Below are positions 54,132-63,342 of a DNA stretch of 64,000 nt, piece after piece. A model generated the notes under the pieces. The model made no database searches and had not been told where the DNA came from. It was given only the letters and a program-made list of their open reading frames with translations. The stretch's first letter is position 1. Every line of letters starts with the position of its first letter. The DNA lies in contig NZ_BMKQ01000001.1 in NCBI RefSeq assembly GCF_014644415.1, forward strand, positions 1,044,861 through 1,108,860, given 5' to 3'. This DNA is from Marmoricola endophyticus. Its GTDB lineage: Bacteria > Actinomycetota > Actinomycetes > Propionibacteriales > Nocardioidaceae. Both the position numbers and the translations under genes were made by a program.

Positions 54132-55304
54132 TCAGCGCCGTCCGGACGGGGGACGCCGCTTGGTCAACCTCGCCACGCCCGGCTCGACCTCGCCCGCGGG
54201 CCGGTAGCCGGCCCTCGCGTACATCCGCAGGTTGCGTGCGCTCCCCGCACCCGTGAACAGCAGGTACGACGACACCCCGTCCGGCGCTGCCGCCTCGATC
54301 CGCTCCAGCAGCACGCGGCCCAGCCCGTGGCCCTGGAGGTCGGGGGCGACCATCAACCGGCCCACGTCCCAGACCTCGCGCCCGTCGTCGGTGGCCCGCG
54401 CGACGCCCCGGACCGCCCCCACCAGGCGCCCGGCACGCCGCGCGACCAGCACCGTGCCCCGCGTGACCCAGTGCTGCACGTCGGTCAGCGACTCCCCCAG
54501 CGCGGGGATGGTGACGTCCGGGTTGTCCTGGGCCTCCTGCACCCAGCAGGCACGCTGCAGGGTGAGCAGCTCGCCGGCGTCGGCGGCGACCGCGGGCCGG
54601 ACCTCGGTCTCGCCGGTGGTCGTGGCGGGGAGCAGGTCCGGACGCCGCAGCGTCGTACGACGGACGGCCTGCGCGTGGCGCCACGCGGCGATCCGGGCGT
54701 GGTCGCCCGAGAGCAGCACCTCGGGCACCTCGTGACCGCGCCACGCGGCGGGGCGGGTGTAGACGGGGTACTCCAGCAGCCCGTCGGCGCCGTGCGACTC
54801 CTCCGCCAGCGACTCCGCGTTGCCCATGAAGCCGGGCAGCAGGCGGCAGACCGCCTCGATCATCGCCAGCGCGGCCACCTCTCCGCCGTTGAGCACGTAG
54901 TCGCCCAGCGACAGCTCACGCACCTCCAGCCGGCGCGCCGACTCGTCGAGGACGCGCTGGTCGATGCCCTCGTAGCGCCCGCAGGCCACGACCAGGTGCT
55001 CGCGGGCGGACAGTTCCTCCGCCACACGCTGGGTGAACCGCTCCCCCGCCGGGGTCGGGACCAGCAGCGTCGCGCCGTCCGGGGCCAACGCGTCGAGCGC
55101 CTCACCCCACGGCTGCGGCTTCATCACCATCCCGGCGCCACCGCCCGTCGGCGTGTCGTCCACGGCGCGGTGCCGGTCGTGGGTCCAGTCGCGCAGGTCG
55201 TGGACCGCGAGGTCCAGCAGCCCCTTCTCGCGTGCGCGGCCCGGGAGGGAGAGCTCCAGCGCGCGCAGGTAGTCGGGGAAGATCGAGACGACGTCGACGC
55301 GCAT
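54132..55304 (-). CDS. trmD: tRNA (guanine-N1)-methyltransferase TrmD fused to a GNAT acetyltransferase domain
   Basis: 390 aa from ATG at 55304 (1-nt overlap with rimM). Residues ~1-230 are full Trm[14 protein letters not shown], then [23 protein letters not shown], the knot SAM motif [15 protein letters not shown], and [11 protein letters not shown], ending with the [11 protein letters not shown]-type helix. It makes m1G37 in tRNA. Residues ~235-390 are a GNAT domain: [23 protein letters not shown], then [21 protein letters not shown] (acetyl-CoA loop) and [18 protein letters not shown]. The junction is in frame with no stop, start or ribosome-binding site for a separate GNAT gene. The fusion is unusual for TrmD. 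Confidence 0.95.
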   Translation of the reverse strand: MRVDVVSIFPDYLRALELSLPGRAREKGLLDLAVHDLRDWTHDRHRAVDDTPTGGGAGMVMKPQPWGEALDALAPDGATLLVPTPAGERFTQRVAEELSAREHLVVACGRYEGIDQRVLDESARRLEVRELSLGDYVLNGGEVAALAMIEAVCRLLPGFMGNAESLAEESHGADGLLEYPVYTRPAAWRGHEVPEVLLSGDHARIAAWRHAQAVRRTTLRRPDLLPATTTGETEVRPAVAADAGELLTLQRACWVQEAQDNPDVTIPALGESLTDVQHWVTRGTVLVARRAGRLVGAVRGVARATDDGREVWDVGRLMVAPDLQGHGLGRVLLERIEAAAPDGVSSYLLFTGAGSARNLRMYARAGYRPAGEVEPGVARLTKRRPPSGRR

Positions 55305-55885
55305 CAGGACTCGTCCGCCCCGGCCTCCGCCCGTCCGGCCTCGGTGGCCTCGGTGGGGTCGAGCAGGCCCGGACGGTCGGCGACGACCAGCCGGGCGCCG
55401 GCCAGGTCGACCTCGGGGACCAGCGCCTCGACGAACGGCACCAGCACCTCCGCGGCGCCGCCGCTGCGACGGGCGTCGATCACGAGCAGGTCCTGCGCAC
55501 CGTGGCGGACCTCGCTCACCTCGCCGACGACGCGGCCTGCGGCGTCCTCGGCGACGAGGCCGACCAGCTGGTGGTCGTAGAACTCGTCGGGATCCGACGG
55601 CGCGTCCTGCGCGCAGACCAGGGCGTGGAGGGTGGCGCCACGCAGCACCTCGGCGGCGGTGCGGTCACCGAGCTCCTCGAAGCGGACGAGCAGACGACCT
55701 TGGTGCCGGCGGACGCCGGAGACGGTCACCGAGCGCGGCGCGCCCGCTGCAGCGCCCTCCAGAGTCAGGAGAGCGCCGACGACGAAGCGGCGCTCGGGCT
55801 CGTCGGTGCGCAGCTCGACGGCCACGTCGCCGCGCACGCCGTGCGGTCGCCCCACACGTCCGACGCAGACCTCGACGTCTGCCAC
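55304..55885 (-). CDS. rimM: 16S rRNA processing protein RimM
   Basis: 193 aa from GTG at 55885. It assists 30S head assembly with S19. The N-terminal barrel ([21 protein letters not shown]) and PRC-barrel-like C-terminal part ([37 protein letters not shown]) are recognisable. The last ~30 residues are Glu/Ala-rich. It sits between the KH protein and trmD as usual. Confidence 0.95.
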   Translation of the reverse strand: MADVEVCVGRVGRPHGVRGDVAVELRTDEPERRFVVGALLTLEGAAAGAPRSVTVSGVRRHQGRLLVRFEELGDRTAAEVLRGATLHALVCAQDAPSDPDEFYDHQLVGLVAEDAAGRVVGEVSEVRHGAQDLLVIDARRSGGAAEVLVPFVEALVPEVDLAGARLVVADRPGLLDPTEATEAGRAEAGADES

Positions 55886-55898
55886 GTCAGGGTCGCGT

Positions 55899-56141
55899 TC
55901 AGCGCCCGCGGTCGACGTCGACGAAGTCGACGCGCGCGCCGTCGGGGCCCGCCAGGGCCCCGACGACGGTACGGAACGCAGACGCGGTACGACCGCCGCG
56001 GCCGATCACCTTGCCGAGGTCGTCGGGGTGCACCCGGACCTCGAGGACCGACCCGCGACGCAGCTGCTTGTCCTGGACCGTGACGTCGTCGGGGTTGTCG
56101 ACGATGCCGCGGACCAGGTGCTCCAGCGCCTCTGCGAGCAC
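55899..56141 (-). CDS. KH-domain RNA-binding protein (KhpA-like)
   Basis: 80 aa from GTG at 56141, 4 nt after the rpsP stop. The KH GXXG loop is GKVIGRGGRTASAFRTVVGAL, and the C-terminal strand is ARVDFVDVD. The start VLAEALEHLVRGIVDNPDDV is family-typical. KhpA works with KhpB in RNA binding and cell-wall control in other Gram-positives. It sits between rpsP and rimM, as across actinobacteria. Confidence 0.93.
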   Translation of the reverse strand: MLAEALEHLVRGIVDNPDDVTVQDKQLRRGSVLEVRVHPDDLGKVIGRGGRTASAFRTVVGALAGPDGARVDFVDVDRGR

Positions 56142-56145
56142 CGGC

Positions 56146-56700
56146 TCAGGCCTCGGACTTCTCGTCGTCCTGAGCCGCCGCGTCGGTGCTGTCGGCCGAG
56201 CCGTCGGTGGACTCGGTCGCGGCCTCCTCGGTGGTGGCGGCCTCGTCGGGCTTCGGCTCCTCGGTAGGAGCCTCTGCCGCGGGCGTCTCCGCCGGAGCCT
56301 CGGCCGGCTTCTCCTCGGCCTTCTTCTTGGCCGTGGTCGCACCGCCCTTGGGCTCGTTGGCGGCGTCCTTGAGGGCCTCGGCGAACAGCTCGTGCTTGTC
56401 GCGCTTCGGCTCGGCCACGCGCAGCGTGCCCTCGGCACCGGGCAGGCCCTTGAACTTCTGCCAGTCGCCGGTGACCTTGAGGATCGCCTCGACGGCCTCG
56501 GACGGCTGGGCGCCGACGCCGAGCCAGTACTGGGCGCGGTCGGAGGTGACCTCGATGAAGGAGGGCTCCTCCTTGGGGTGGTACTTGCCGATCTCCTCGA
56601 TCACTCGCCCGTCCCGCTTCTTGCGGGAGTCGACGACGACGACGCGGTAGTACGGCTGGCGGATCTTGCCCATCCGCTTCAGACGAATCTTGACGGCCAC
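56146..56700 (-). CDS. rpsP: 30S ribosomal protein S16 with acidic C-terminal extension
   Basis: 184 aa from GTG at 56700. The first ~85 residues are S16 ([37 protein letters not shown], in outline, then YHPKEEPSF). A middle part and a long Ala/Glu/Pro/Thr-rich tail (~105-184) follow, ending in charged residues ([11 protein letters not shown]). Extended S16 proteins are frequent in actinobacteria, with the tail probably disordered on the ribosome surface. It heads the rpsP-KH-rimM-trmD operon. Confidence 0.97.
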   Translation of the reverse strand: MAVKIRLKRMGKIRQPYYRVVVVDSRKKRDGRVIEEIGKYHPKEEPSFIEVTSDRAQYWLGVGAQPSEAVEAILKVTGDWQKFKGLPGAEGTLRVAEPKRDKHELFAEALKDAANEPKGGATTAKKKAEEKPAEAPAETPAAEAPTEEPKPDEAATTEEAATESTDGSADSTDAAAQDDEKSEA

Positions 56701-56835
56701 GTTTGTGGACCTCTCCTTGCAGCTTGGTGGTGGTGCCGGGGCGCAGACGTCGTGGGGCGACGTCGGAGGATCTCGGCGCGGGGTCCCGCGACGGCCCGGG
56801 TGAGAGGGTCCGGGCGCACGGGAACTCAGTGGGTC

Positions 56836-56841
56836 ATCATG
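56836..56841 (-). promoter_or_regulatory. Probable -10 of the rpsP operon promoter
   Basis: On the minus strand TGGCATGAT reads into CATGAT (complement of 56836-56841), matching the TGGCATNAT pattern often found upstream of ribosomal operons in actinobacteria. It lies ~135 nt before the rpsP start. The matching -35 is weak. The 216-nt gap to the divergent VanW gene (56701-56916) shows no other clear element. Confidence 0.4.
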
Positions 56842-56916
56842 CCAGAGACCAGCGGGGAGTCCCGAATCCGGCGAAGCGCCGCCGGGAGCGGCGCCGAGGA
56901 GTAGCGTGGCATTTCG

Positions 56917-57777
56917 ATGACGTCGTCAACCAGACAAAGCGGGCTCCGCGACTCCCCTCGGCGCCGTGTCGCCGAGCGCCACCCCGCGCTCTACCCGCTC
57001 GCCGTCCGCTACCACCAGCTGCGGCGGCACCTCGCCTGGGCGCGCTCGGGCGCCCGCTGGGTGACGCCGCCCTCCCCCACGCGGCCGACCGCACCGGGAC
57101 CGTCGTACCGCGTGAAGAAGCACGCCTCCCTGCTGCTGCGCCAGCTCGGCGAGGAGGAGATGTGGCTGCAGCACAACAAGGTCCACAACCTGCGCCTGGC
57201 CTGCACGCGGATCGACACGGTGGTGATCCGGCCCGGTGAGACGTTCTCGTTCAACCGGCTGGTCGGCAACTGCACGCGTCGTCGCGGCTACGTCGACGGG
57301 ATGAAGCTGTCCAACGGCAAGGCGCACGCCGGGACGGGCGGTGGAATCTGCCAGCTGGCCAACCTCCTGGTCTGGATGTTCATGCACTCCGACCTGACCA
57401 TGGTGGAGCGCTCGCAGCACAGCTTCGACCCGTTCCCGGACAACGGTCGCGTGCTGCCGTGGGGCGTCGGCTGCTCGATCGTGTGGAACTACGTCGACCT
57501 CGTCGTCCGCAACGACACCGATGCCAGCTTCACCGTGCGCGTCGGGGTCGGTGACCGCTACCTCGAGGGGGAGCTGCGCTCGGACCGGGAGCCGACCCGG
57601 TCCTTCTCCGTCCACGCCCGCGCCGAGGGCTTCGAGCAGGTCGAGGGTCGGTGGTTCCGCCACAACGAGATCTGGCGCGAGGTCATCGACCGCCGTACCG
57701 GCGAGCACATCGGCGCGGAGCTGCTGCGGCGCAACCGGGCCCTGGTCACGTACGAGCCCGAGGCGGCGCGGGGCTAG
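56917..57777 (+). CDS. VanW-family protein
   Basis: 286 aa from ATG at 56917. The VanW domain spans ~75-220, with [28 protein letters not shown], a Gly-rich [10 protein letters not shown] box, and [29 protein letters not shown] (in outline). No signal peptide or peptidoglycan-binding domain is present, and the N-terminal ~45 residues are Arg-rich. VanW proteins appear in some vancomycin-resistance clusters but also alone, with no known activity. No van genes are nearby, so no resistance function is implied. Confidence 0.88.
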   Translation: MTSSTRQSGLRDSPRRRVAERHPALYPLAVRYHQLRRHLAWARSGARWVTPPSPTRPTAPGPSYRVKKHASLLLRQLGEEEMWLQHNKVHNLRLACTRIDTVVIRPGETFSFNRLVGNCTRRRGYVDGMKLSNGKAHAGTGGGICQLANLLVWMFMHSDLTMVERSQHSFDPFPDNGRVLPWGVGCSIVWNYVDLVVRNDTDASFTVRVGVGDRYLEGELRSDREPTRSFSVHARAEGFEQVEGRWFRHNEIWREVIDRRTGEHIGAELLRRNRALVTYEPEAARG

Positions 57778-57787
57778 CCTCGCGAGC

Positions 57788-58885
57788 ATGTCAGCCGCGC
57801 TCCGCTTCACCGGCCCCGTCCTCCCCGACAGCCCGGACGACTCCCGCGACCTCTACGTCGTCGCCGGCCCCGACGGGGGCGGCGTCGTCACGTACGAGCC
57901 GCAGCCGGGCGCGGAGACGGTGGCCTCGGGCTGGATCGTGCCCGGGCTGGTCGACGCGCACTGCCACGTCGGGCTGGACGCGAACGGCGGGGTGGACGAG
58001 GAGACCACCGAGCAGCAGGCCCTGACCGACCGGGACGCCGGCGCGCTGCTGCTGCGCGACTGCGGCTCCCCGGTGGACACCTCGTGGGTCAACGAGCGTG
58101 AGGACCTCCCCCGACTGGTGCGCGCCGGGCGGCACATCGCTCGGACGAGGCGCTACATCCGCAACTTCGCCCACGAGGTGGAGCCCGCGGACCTGACGGC
58201 GTACGTCGCGCAGGAGGCCCAGCGCGGCGACGGCTGGGTCAAGCTGGTCGGCGACTGGATCGAGCGCGACGCCGGCGACCTGCGCCCGTCCTTCCCCGCC
58301 GAGGACTTCGCGGCCGCGATCCGTACGGCCCACGAGCACGGTGCGAAGGTCACCGCGCACTGCTTCGGCGAGGAGGTCCTGCCGATCGTCATCGACGCCG
58401 GCATCGACTGCATCGAGCACGGCACCGGCCTGTCGGAGGACCTGGTCGACCAGATGGCCGCGCAGGGCACGGCGCTGGTGCCGACCGCGATCAACCTCAA
58501 CAACTTCCCGACCTTCGCCGAGGCGGCAGGCAGCAAGTTCCCGGCCTACGCCGAGCACATGACGGCGCTGCACGCGCGCCGCAAGCAGACCATCATGTCC
58601 GCCTTCGAGGCCGGGGTGGCGATCTACGCCGGCACCGACGCCGGGGGGCAGCTGCCGCACGGGCTGATCGCCGACGAGGTCGCCGAGCTGCACGCCTGGG
58701 GCCTGCCAGCGGTCGACGCGCTCGGTGCCGCCTCCTGGCGGGGGCGGGAGTGGCTGGGCCTGGACGGCACGCTGGCCGAGGGCTCGCCCGCCGACTTCGT
58801 CGTGCTCGACCGCGACCCGCGCAGCGACATCGGCGCGCTGAAGCGGCCGGCGCGCGTGGTGCTGCGCGGGCGCGTCGTCGCCTGA
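57788..58885 (+). CDS. Amidohydrolase family protein (imidazolonepropionase-like)
   Basis: 365 aa from ATG at 57788. Metal-dependent amidohydrolase motifs: VPGLVDAHCHVGLD (H-x-H), KVTAHCFGEEVLP and CIEHGTGLSEDL (His ligands), and VAIYAGTDAGGQLPHG (catalytic Asp). The VKLVGDWIERDAG segment supplies the Lys-type position in the family. The C-terminal GSPADFVVLDRDPRSDI closes the composite beta sandwich. The substrate is unknown. It starts 10 nt after the VanW stop and may be cotranscribed with it. Confidence 0.88.
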   Translation: MSAALRFTGPVLPDSPDDSRDLYVVAGPDGGGVVTYEPQPGAETVASGWIVPGLVDAHCHVGLDANGGVDEETTEQQALTDRDAGALLLRDCGSPVDTSWVNEREDLPRLVRAGRHIARTRRYIRNFAHEVEPADLTAYVAQEAQRGDGWVKLVGDWIERDAGDLRPSFPAEDFAAAIRTAHEHGAKVTAHCFGEEVLPIVIDAGIDCIEHGTGLSEDLVDQMAAQGTALVPTAINLNNFPTFAEAAGSKFPAYAEHMTALHARRKQTIMSAFEAGVAIYAGTDAGGQLPHGLIADEVAELHAWGLPAVDALGAASWRGREWLGLDGTLAEGSPADFVVLDRDPRSDIGALKRPARVVLRGRVVA

Positions 58886-58889
58886 CGGC

Positions 58890-59390
58890 TCACAGACTCG
58901 ACGAGGGCTTGCGAGTGAGCCAGAGAACCGTTGTCAGCACCAGCACGACCGTCCCCGCACCGGTGACGACGAAGAGCGAGCCGAGAGCACCGAGCAGAGC
59001 GACACCGAAGGAGCCGGCGATCTCTACCGGCTCGCCGACACGGACCGCGCCTCGCCCGATCGCGTAGCAGGTGACGGTGAGCGCACCGCCCGGAGCCTCG
59101 ACCCGCGCGAAACCCTCCCAGTTCCGCCCGCGGGTGGTGACGTCGGATGATCCATCCACACTCCGCACGGTCACCTCGCGCTCGTTCCGCGTGACCTGGC
59201 AGTCCGGAACCGGAGCGCCGACCTCGCGGAAGAGCATCCGCTCGCCGTGCTCGGCCGCGACCTGGTGAGGCTGAGCGTCTGCCGCGAGCTCGCCGTCAGT
59301 CCGCGCAACCGCCTCGTGGGTGCGCACATCCACCACGACGGCGAGCACGATGCCCAGCACCACGAGCGCCCCACCTACCGCGAACCACAC
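58890..59390 (-). CDS. Small two-helix membrane protein of unknown function
   Basis: 166 aa from GTG at 59390. A membrane helix at each end (VGGALVVLGIVLAVVVDV and LFVVTGAGTVVLVLTTVLWLT) brackets an extracellular domain of ~85 residues with two Cys (PVPDCQVT and LTVTCYAIG) that could form a disulfide. The frame stays open upstream to an in-frame CTG at 59444, 7-8 nt after an AGG, which would add a typical basic leader (STRTPYLSPAGKPRP); a CTG start is possible. It follows ffh on the same strand. Confidence 0.6.
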   Translation of the reverse strand: MWFAVGGALVVLGIVLAVVVDVRTHEAVARTDGELAADAQPHQVAAEHGERMLFREVGAPVPDCQVTRNEREVTVRSVDGSSDVTTRGRNWEGFARVEAPGGALTVTCYAIGRGAVRVGEPVEIAGSFGVALLGALGSLFVVTGAGTVVLVLTTVLWLTRKPSSSL

Positions 59391-59450
59391 CGCAGAGGGA
59401 CGCGGCTTACCGGCCGGCGAGAGGTACGGGGTCCGCGTGCTCAGGGGCGC

Positions 59451-61025
59451 CTACTTGAGGTACTTGCTCAGGTCGGCGGGCAGCTTGAGGTCGGCGGGGT
59501 CGAAGTCCTGGTCCCCGCCCTGCTGGATGCCGAACGGGTTGGCCCCCGCCGAGCGCTCCGCGCGAGCGGCCTCGCGCTGCGCCTCCTGCGCCGCGCGCCG
59601 GGCGGGGTTGCCGCCCTTCTTGTTGGCGCCCTTCTTCTTCTTGGGCTGCGGCGCCTGACGGGCGCGGGCACGCTTGCCGCCCCCCATCCCGGGCATGCCC
59701 GGCATGCCCGGCATGCCACCGCCGCGGGCCATCGACTCCATCATCTTGCGGGCCTCGAAGAACCGGTCGACCAGCGTGTTCACGTCGGAGACCGCGCGGC
59801 CCGACCCCTTGGCGATCCGGGCCCGACGAGAGCCGTCGATGAGCTTCGGGTTGGCCCGCTCGGCCGGCGTCATCGAGTTGATGACGGCCTCGATCCGGTC
59901 GATCTCGCGGTCGTCGAAGTTGTCCAGCTGGTCCTTGAACTGCGACATCCCGGGGATCATCCCGGCGATCTTCGACAGCGAGCCGAGCTTGCGGACCTGC
60001 TGCATCTGGGAGAGGAAGTCGTCGAGGGTGAACTCCCCCTTCCCGCCGGCGAGCTTCTCGGCCGCCTTGAGCGCCTGCTCCTTGTCGAAGGTCCGCTCGG
60101 CCTGCTCGATCAGGGTGAGCATGTCGCCCATGTCGAGGATCCGCCCGGCCATCCGGTCGGGGTGGAACAGGTCGAAGTCGGTCAGCTTCTCGCCGCTGGA
60201 GGCGAACATCACCGGCTTGCCGGTCATCTTCGCGATCGACAGCGCGGCACCGCCGCGGGCGTCGCCGTCGAGCTTGGTGAGGACGACGGCGTCGTAGCCG
60301 ACCCCGTCGAGGAAGGCCTGTGCCGTGGCGACCGCGTCCTGGCCGATCATCGCGTCGACGACGAAGAGCACCTCGTCCGGCTGCACCGCGTCGCGGATGT
60401 CGGAGGCCTGCTGCATCAGCTCGGCGTCGAGGCCCAGGCGCCCGGCGGTGTCGACGATGACGACGTCGTGGAGAGTACGACGCGCCTCCTCCACGCCGCC
60501 CCGCGCGACCGCGACCGGGTCACCGACGCCGTTGCCGGGCTCCGGGGCGTGCACGGTGACACCGGCCCGCTCCCCGTTGACCTGGAGCTGGGTGACCGCG
60601 TTGGGACGCTGGAGGTCCGCCGCCACCAGCATCGGGCTGTGCCCCTGGTCCTTGAGCCACAGCGCGAGCTTGGCCGCCAGCGTCGTCTTGCCGGCGCCCT
60701 GCAGTCCGGCGAGCATGATGACCGTCGGCGGGGTCTTGGCGTAGCGCAGCCGGCGGGTCTCGCCGCCCAGGATCGCCACGAGCTCCTCGTTGACGATCTT
60801 GACGACCTGCTGGGCCGGGTTCAGCGCTCCCGAGACCTCCTCGCCGCGCGCCCGCTCCTTGACCGCGGCCACGAAGTCCTTGACGACCGGCAGCGCGACG
60901 TCCGCCTCGAGCAGCGCGATCCGGATCTCACGCGCGGTGGCGTCGATGTCGGCCTCGGAGAGCCGGCCCTTGCCCCGCAGCCCCTTGAAGGTGCTGGCAA
61001 GACGGTCAGACAGCGTGGCGAACAA
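59451..61025 (-). CDS. ffh: Signal recognition particle protein Ffh
   Basis: 524 aa from TTG at 61025, with GAGG 8 nt upstream; no nearby ATG or GTG fits the family start. The NG domain (~1-300) has the P-loop LAGLQGAGKTTLAAKLA, DTAGRLGLDAEL and TKLDGDARGG. The M domain (~320-440) carries IPGMSQFKDQL, the RNA-binding helix (SRRARIAKGSGRAVSDVN) and Met-rich repeats (GMPGMPGMPGMGGG). A basic Lys/Arg and Ala-rich tail follows. It recognises signal sequences on the ribosome with 4.5S RNA. Confidence 0.97.
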   Translation of the reverse strand: MFATLSDRLASTFKGLRGKGRLSEADIDATAREIRIALLEADVALPVVKDFVAAVKERARGEEVSGALNPAQQVVKIVNEELVAILGGETRRLRYAKTPPTVIMLAGLQGAGKTTLAAKLALWLKDQGHSPMLVAADLQRPNAVTQLQVNGERAGVTVHAPEPGNGVGDPVAVARGGVEEARRTLHDVVIVDTAGRLGLDAELMQQASDIRDAVQPDEVLFVVDAMIGQDAVATAQAFLDGVGYDAVVLTKLDGDARGGAALSIAKMTGKPVMFASSGEKLTDFDLFHPDRMAGRILDMGDMLTLIEQAERTFDKEQALKAAEKLAGGKGEFTLDDFLSQMQQVRKLGSLSKIAGMIPGMSQFKDQLDNFDDREIDRIEAVINSMTPAERANPKLIDGSRRARIAKGSGRAVSDVNTLVDRFFEARKMMESMARGGGMPGMPGMPGMGGGKRARARQAPQPKKKKGANKKGGNPARRAAQEAQREAARAERSAGANPFGIQQGGDQDFDPADLKLPADLSKYLK

Positions 61026-61067
61026 GGAGCGGACCTCGCAGACGGGAGAACAGGTGGGGCCGGACGA

Positions 61068-63317
61068 TCAGGTGCCTGCGCCCGGCGTCTCAAGACTAAC
61101 GGCCTCGAGCAGGCCGGAGCGTATGGCGTGGGCCGCGGCGGAGGCGCGGACGTCGCCGAGCGCCCCCGCGCCGGTCTCCTGGACGTAGAACACGTCGATC
61201 GCCTGCGGGCCGAGCGTGGTCACGTGCATCGACCGCACGGCGACACCGGCGTCGGCCAGTGCCCGGCACACGGTGAAGAGCACGCCCGGCCGGTCCTCGG
61301 CGCGGACCTCGATCACCGTCGAGACGTCCGAGGCCTCCGGGCGGACCGCCACCGTGGGCTCGATCCTGGCCGGGGTCAGCCGGGACAGCCGTTCACGGGC
61401 GTCGAGGCGGCCCTCGACGATGTTCTCCAGCCGCTGCAGCAGCACGCTCTCGTCCAGCCCGGTGTCGGCGACCTGCCAGAGCGAGAGACAGACGTCGTCG
61501 ACGACCCGGGCACGGGCCGCACGCACCGAGACCCGCTGCAGGGCGAGCATCGCCGCGGCGTCGGCGAGCAGACCGACCCGGTCGCCGGAGATCACCGTGA
61601 CCTGGGCGCCGTCGTCGCTGTCGTCGACCTGGACGAACACGCTGCTCGGGTCCCGGCGCACCTTGCCAGGCACCTCGAAGTCGTGCTCCTCCTCGGGTAC
61701 GGGGTCCTCCCCCTCCGTCAGCGAGGCCGCCGCGCGGCGGTGCAGCGAGTGGACCAGCCCGGCGCGCCACGACGTCCAGGCCTGGTCGGAGGTGGCGCGC
61801 GCGTCCGCCTCGGTGAGGGTCGCCAGCAGGTCGAGGACCTCCCGGTCGGGTACGACCGCGGTCACCTGGGTCAGCGTCGCCGGGTCGTCGGGGTCGCGGG
61901 TGGTGGCCACCTCCGGCAGCAGCAGGTGGCGGCGTACGAGCTGGCCGACCAGGTCGACCTCGCGTGCGGCGAACCCCATCCGGGTCGCGACCCTCCTGGC
62001 GATCGGCTCGCCGGCGACGCTGTGCTCGACCAGCCCACCCTTGCCGATGTCGTGCAGCAGTGCGGCCACCATCAAGACGTCCGGGCGTCGCGCACGGCGG
62101 ATCAGGCCGGCCGCCTCGATGCAGGTCTGGACGAGGTGCCGGTCGACCGTCCACCGGTGCACGACGGAGGCGTGCGGCAGCAGGCGTACCTGCTCCCACT
62201 CGGGGAGGAAGGTGTCGATGGCCCCGGTCTCGTCGAGCGTCTCCCACACCGGCAGCAGGCCCGGGCCGGCGGCGAGCAGCCGCACCAGCAGGTCCCGGGC
62301 CTCGGCGGGCCAGGGGTCGGGCAGCGCGGGCGCCTCCCTCACCAGCCGGGCCGAGGTCGTCGGCGACAGGACCAGCCCTCGCTCGGCAGCCTCGGCGGCG
62401 GCACGCAGCAGCAGCATCGGGTCGGCGGCGACGCGGGCGTCGCGCTGCAGCACCACCTCTCCTCGCGAGACGGCGACGCCGGGGGCGACACGCTGCAGGT
62501 CGGGTCGTCGCACGGCCGAGGTCCGCGGGCGCGACAGGGCGGCCTCCGCACGGCTCCAGGTCAGCCGGGACAGGTGGGTGATCCGTCGTCCGGCGGCGCG
62601 GGTCGAGCGCTGCAGCGTGGTGTCGTCCTCGAGACCGAGGACCTTCGCCATGTCGGACCAGTACTCCGGAGCCACCCGGTCGGTCGCACGACCGGCGACC
62701 TCGTGCAGGGCGTCGCGGACGTCGAGCAGGCGGGTGCGCGCTCCCTCGAGCTCGGTGTGGGGCACGTCGACCAGCCAGCTCGCGACCAACGCCTTGAGCA
62801 CGGTCGCGTCGCGGAGCCCGCCGGTCGACTCCTTGAGGTCGGGGACGGCCGCGTGGGCCAGCTCCCCGGTCACCGAGACCCGGTCGCCGACCACCTCGCG
62901 CAGCTGGGGCAGCCGCGCGCGCGCCTCCTTGCGCCAGTCGTTGTGCAGCGCCGTGCGCAGCCGCAGCGTGATCGTCGGGTCACCGGCGAGGTGCCGTGCG
63001 TCCAGCAGGCCGAGCGCGACGCGGACGTCGCCGACCGCCGCGGTCGACATCTCGCTCAGCGTCCGGACCGAGTGGTCGATCGCGGCGCCGGAGTCCCACA
63101 GCGGGTACCACACGTCGCCGGCCCACTGACCTGGTTCGACCCCGTCGTCGAGGACGAGGACCACGTCGAGGTCGGAGTACGTCGCCAGCTCACCGCGGCC
63201 GTAGCCACCCACCGCCACGAGGGCGACCCCGGTCTCGGGGACGCCGGTGCCGTCGTACGCCTTCGTGCAGAGCTCGTCGGCCCACCGGGTGCGCTCGGCC
63301 CGCTGCTCCGCGGTCAC
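61068..63317 (-). CDS. glnD: PII uridylyl/adenylyl-transferase GlnD
   Basis: 749 aa from GTG at 63317. An N-terminal nucleotidyltransferase (VAVGGYGRGELATYSDLDVVLV, G-x-G-R-x-x-x-x-S-D-x-D), a GlnE-like linker (~150-340) and an HD domain (VAALLHDIGKGGLVEHS) are followed by two ACT domains (~560-640 and ~675-745; DRVGLLADAAAMLALQRV and DRPGVLFTVCRALAD). In actinobacteria GlnD adenylylates GlnB/GlnK at Tyr51 according to nitrogen status. It is next to glnB and amtB, the standard module. Confidence 0.96.
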   Translation of the reverse strand: MTAEQRAERTRWADELCTKAYDGTGVPETGVALVAVGGYGRGELATYSDLDVVLVLDDGVEPGQWAGDVWYPLWDSGAAIDHSVRTLSEMSTAAVGDVRVALGLLDARHLAGDPTITLRLRTALHNDWRKEARARLPQLREVVGDRVSVTGELAHAAVPDLKESTGGLRDATVLKALVASWLVDVPHTELEGARTRLLDVRDALHEVAGRATDRVAPEYWSDMAKVLGLEDDTTLQRSTRAAGRRITHLSRLTWSRAEAALSRPRTSAVRRPDLQRVAPGVAVSRGEVVLQRDARVAADPMLLLRAAAEAAERGLVLSPTTSARLVREAPALPDPWPAEARDLLVRLLAAGPGLLPVWETLDETGAIDTFLPEWEQVRLLPHASVVHRWTVDRHLVQTCIEAAGLIRRARRPDVLMVAALLHDIGKGGLVEHSVAGEPIARRVATRMGFAAREVDLVGQLVRRHLLLPEVATTRDPDDPATLTQVTAVVPDREVLDLLATLTEADARATSDQAWTSWRAGLVHSLHRRAAASLTEGEDPVPEEEHDFEVPGKVRRDPSSVFVQVDDSDDGAQVTVISGDRVGLLADAAAMLALQRVSVRAARARVVDDVCLSLWQVADTGLDESVLLQRLENIVEGRLDARERLSRLTPARIEPTVAVRPEASDVSTVIEVRAEDRPGVLFTVCRALADAGVAVRSMHVTTLGPQAIDVFYVQETGAGALGDVRASAAAHAIRSGLLEAVSLETPGAGT

Positions 63318-63342
63318 CCGCGCTCACCCACCGGGCGTGCGG

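Noticed and set aside
56917-57777. Vancomycin-resistance locus from the VanW protein
   Set aside because: No vanH/A/X or vanRS-like genes are present. Stand-alone VanW proteins are common.
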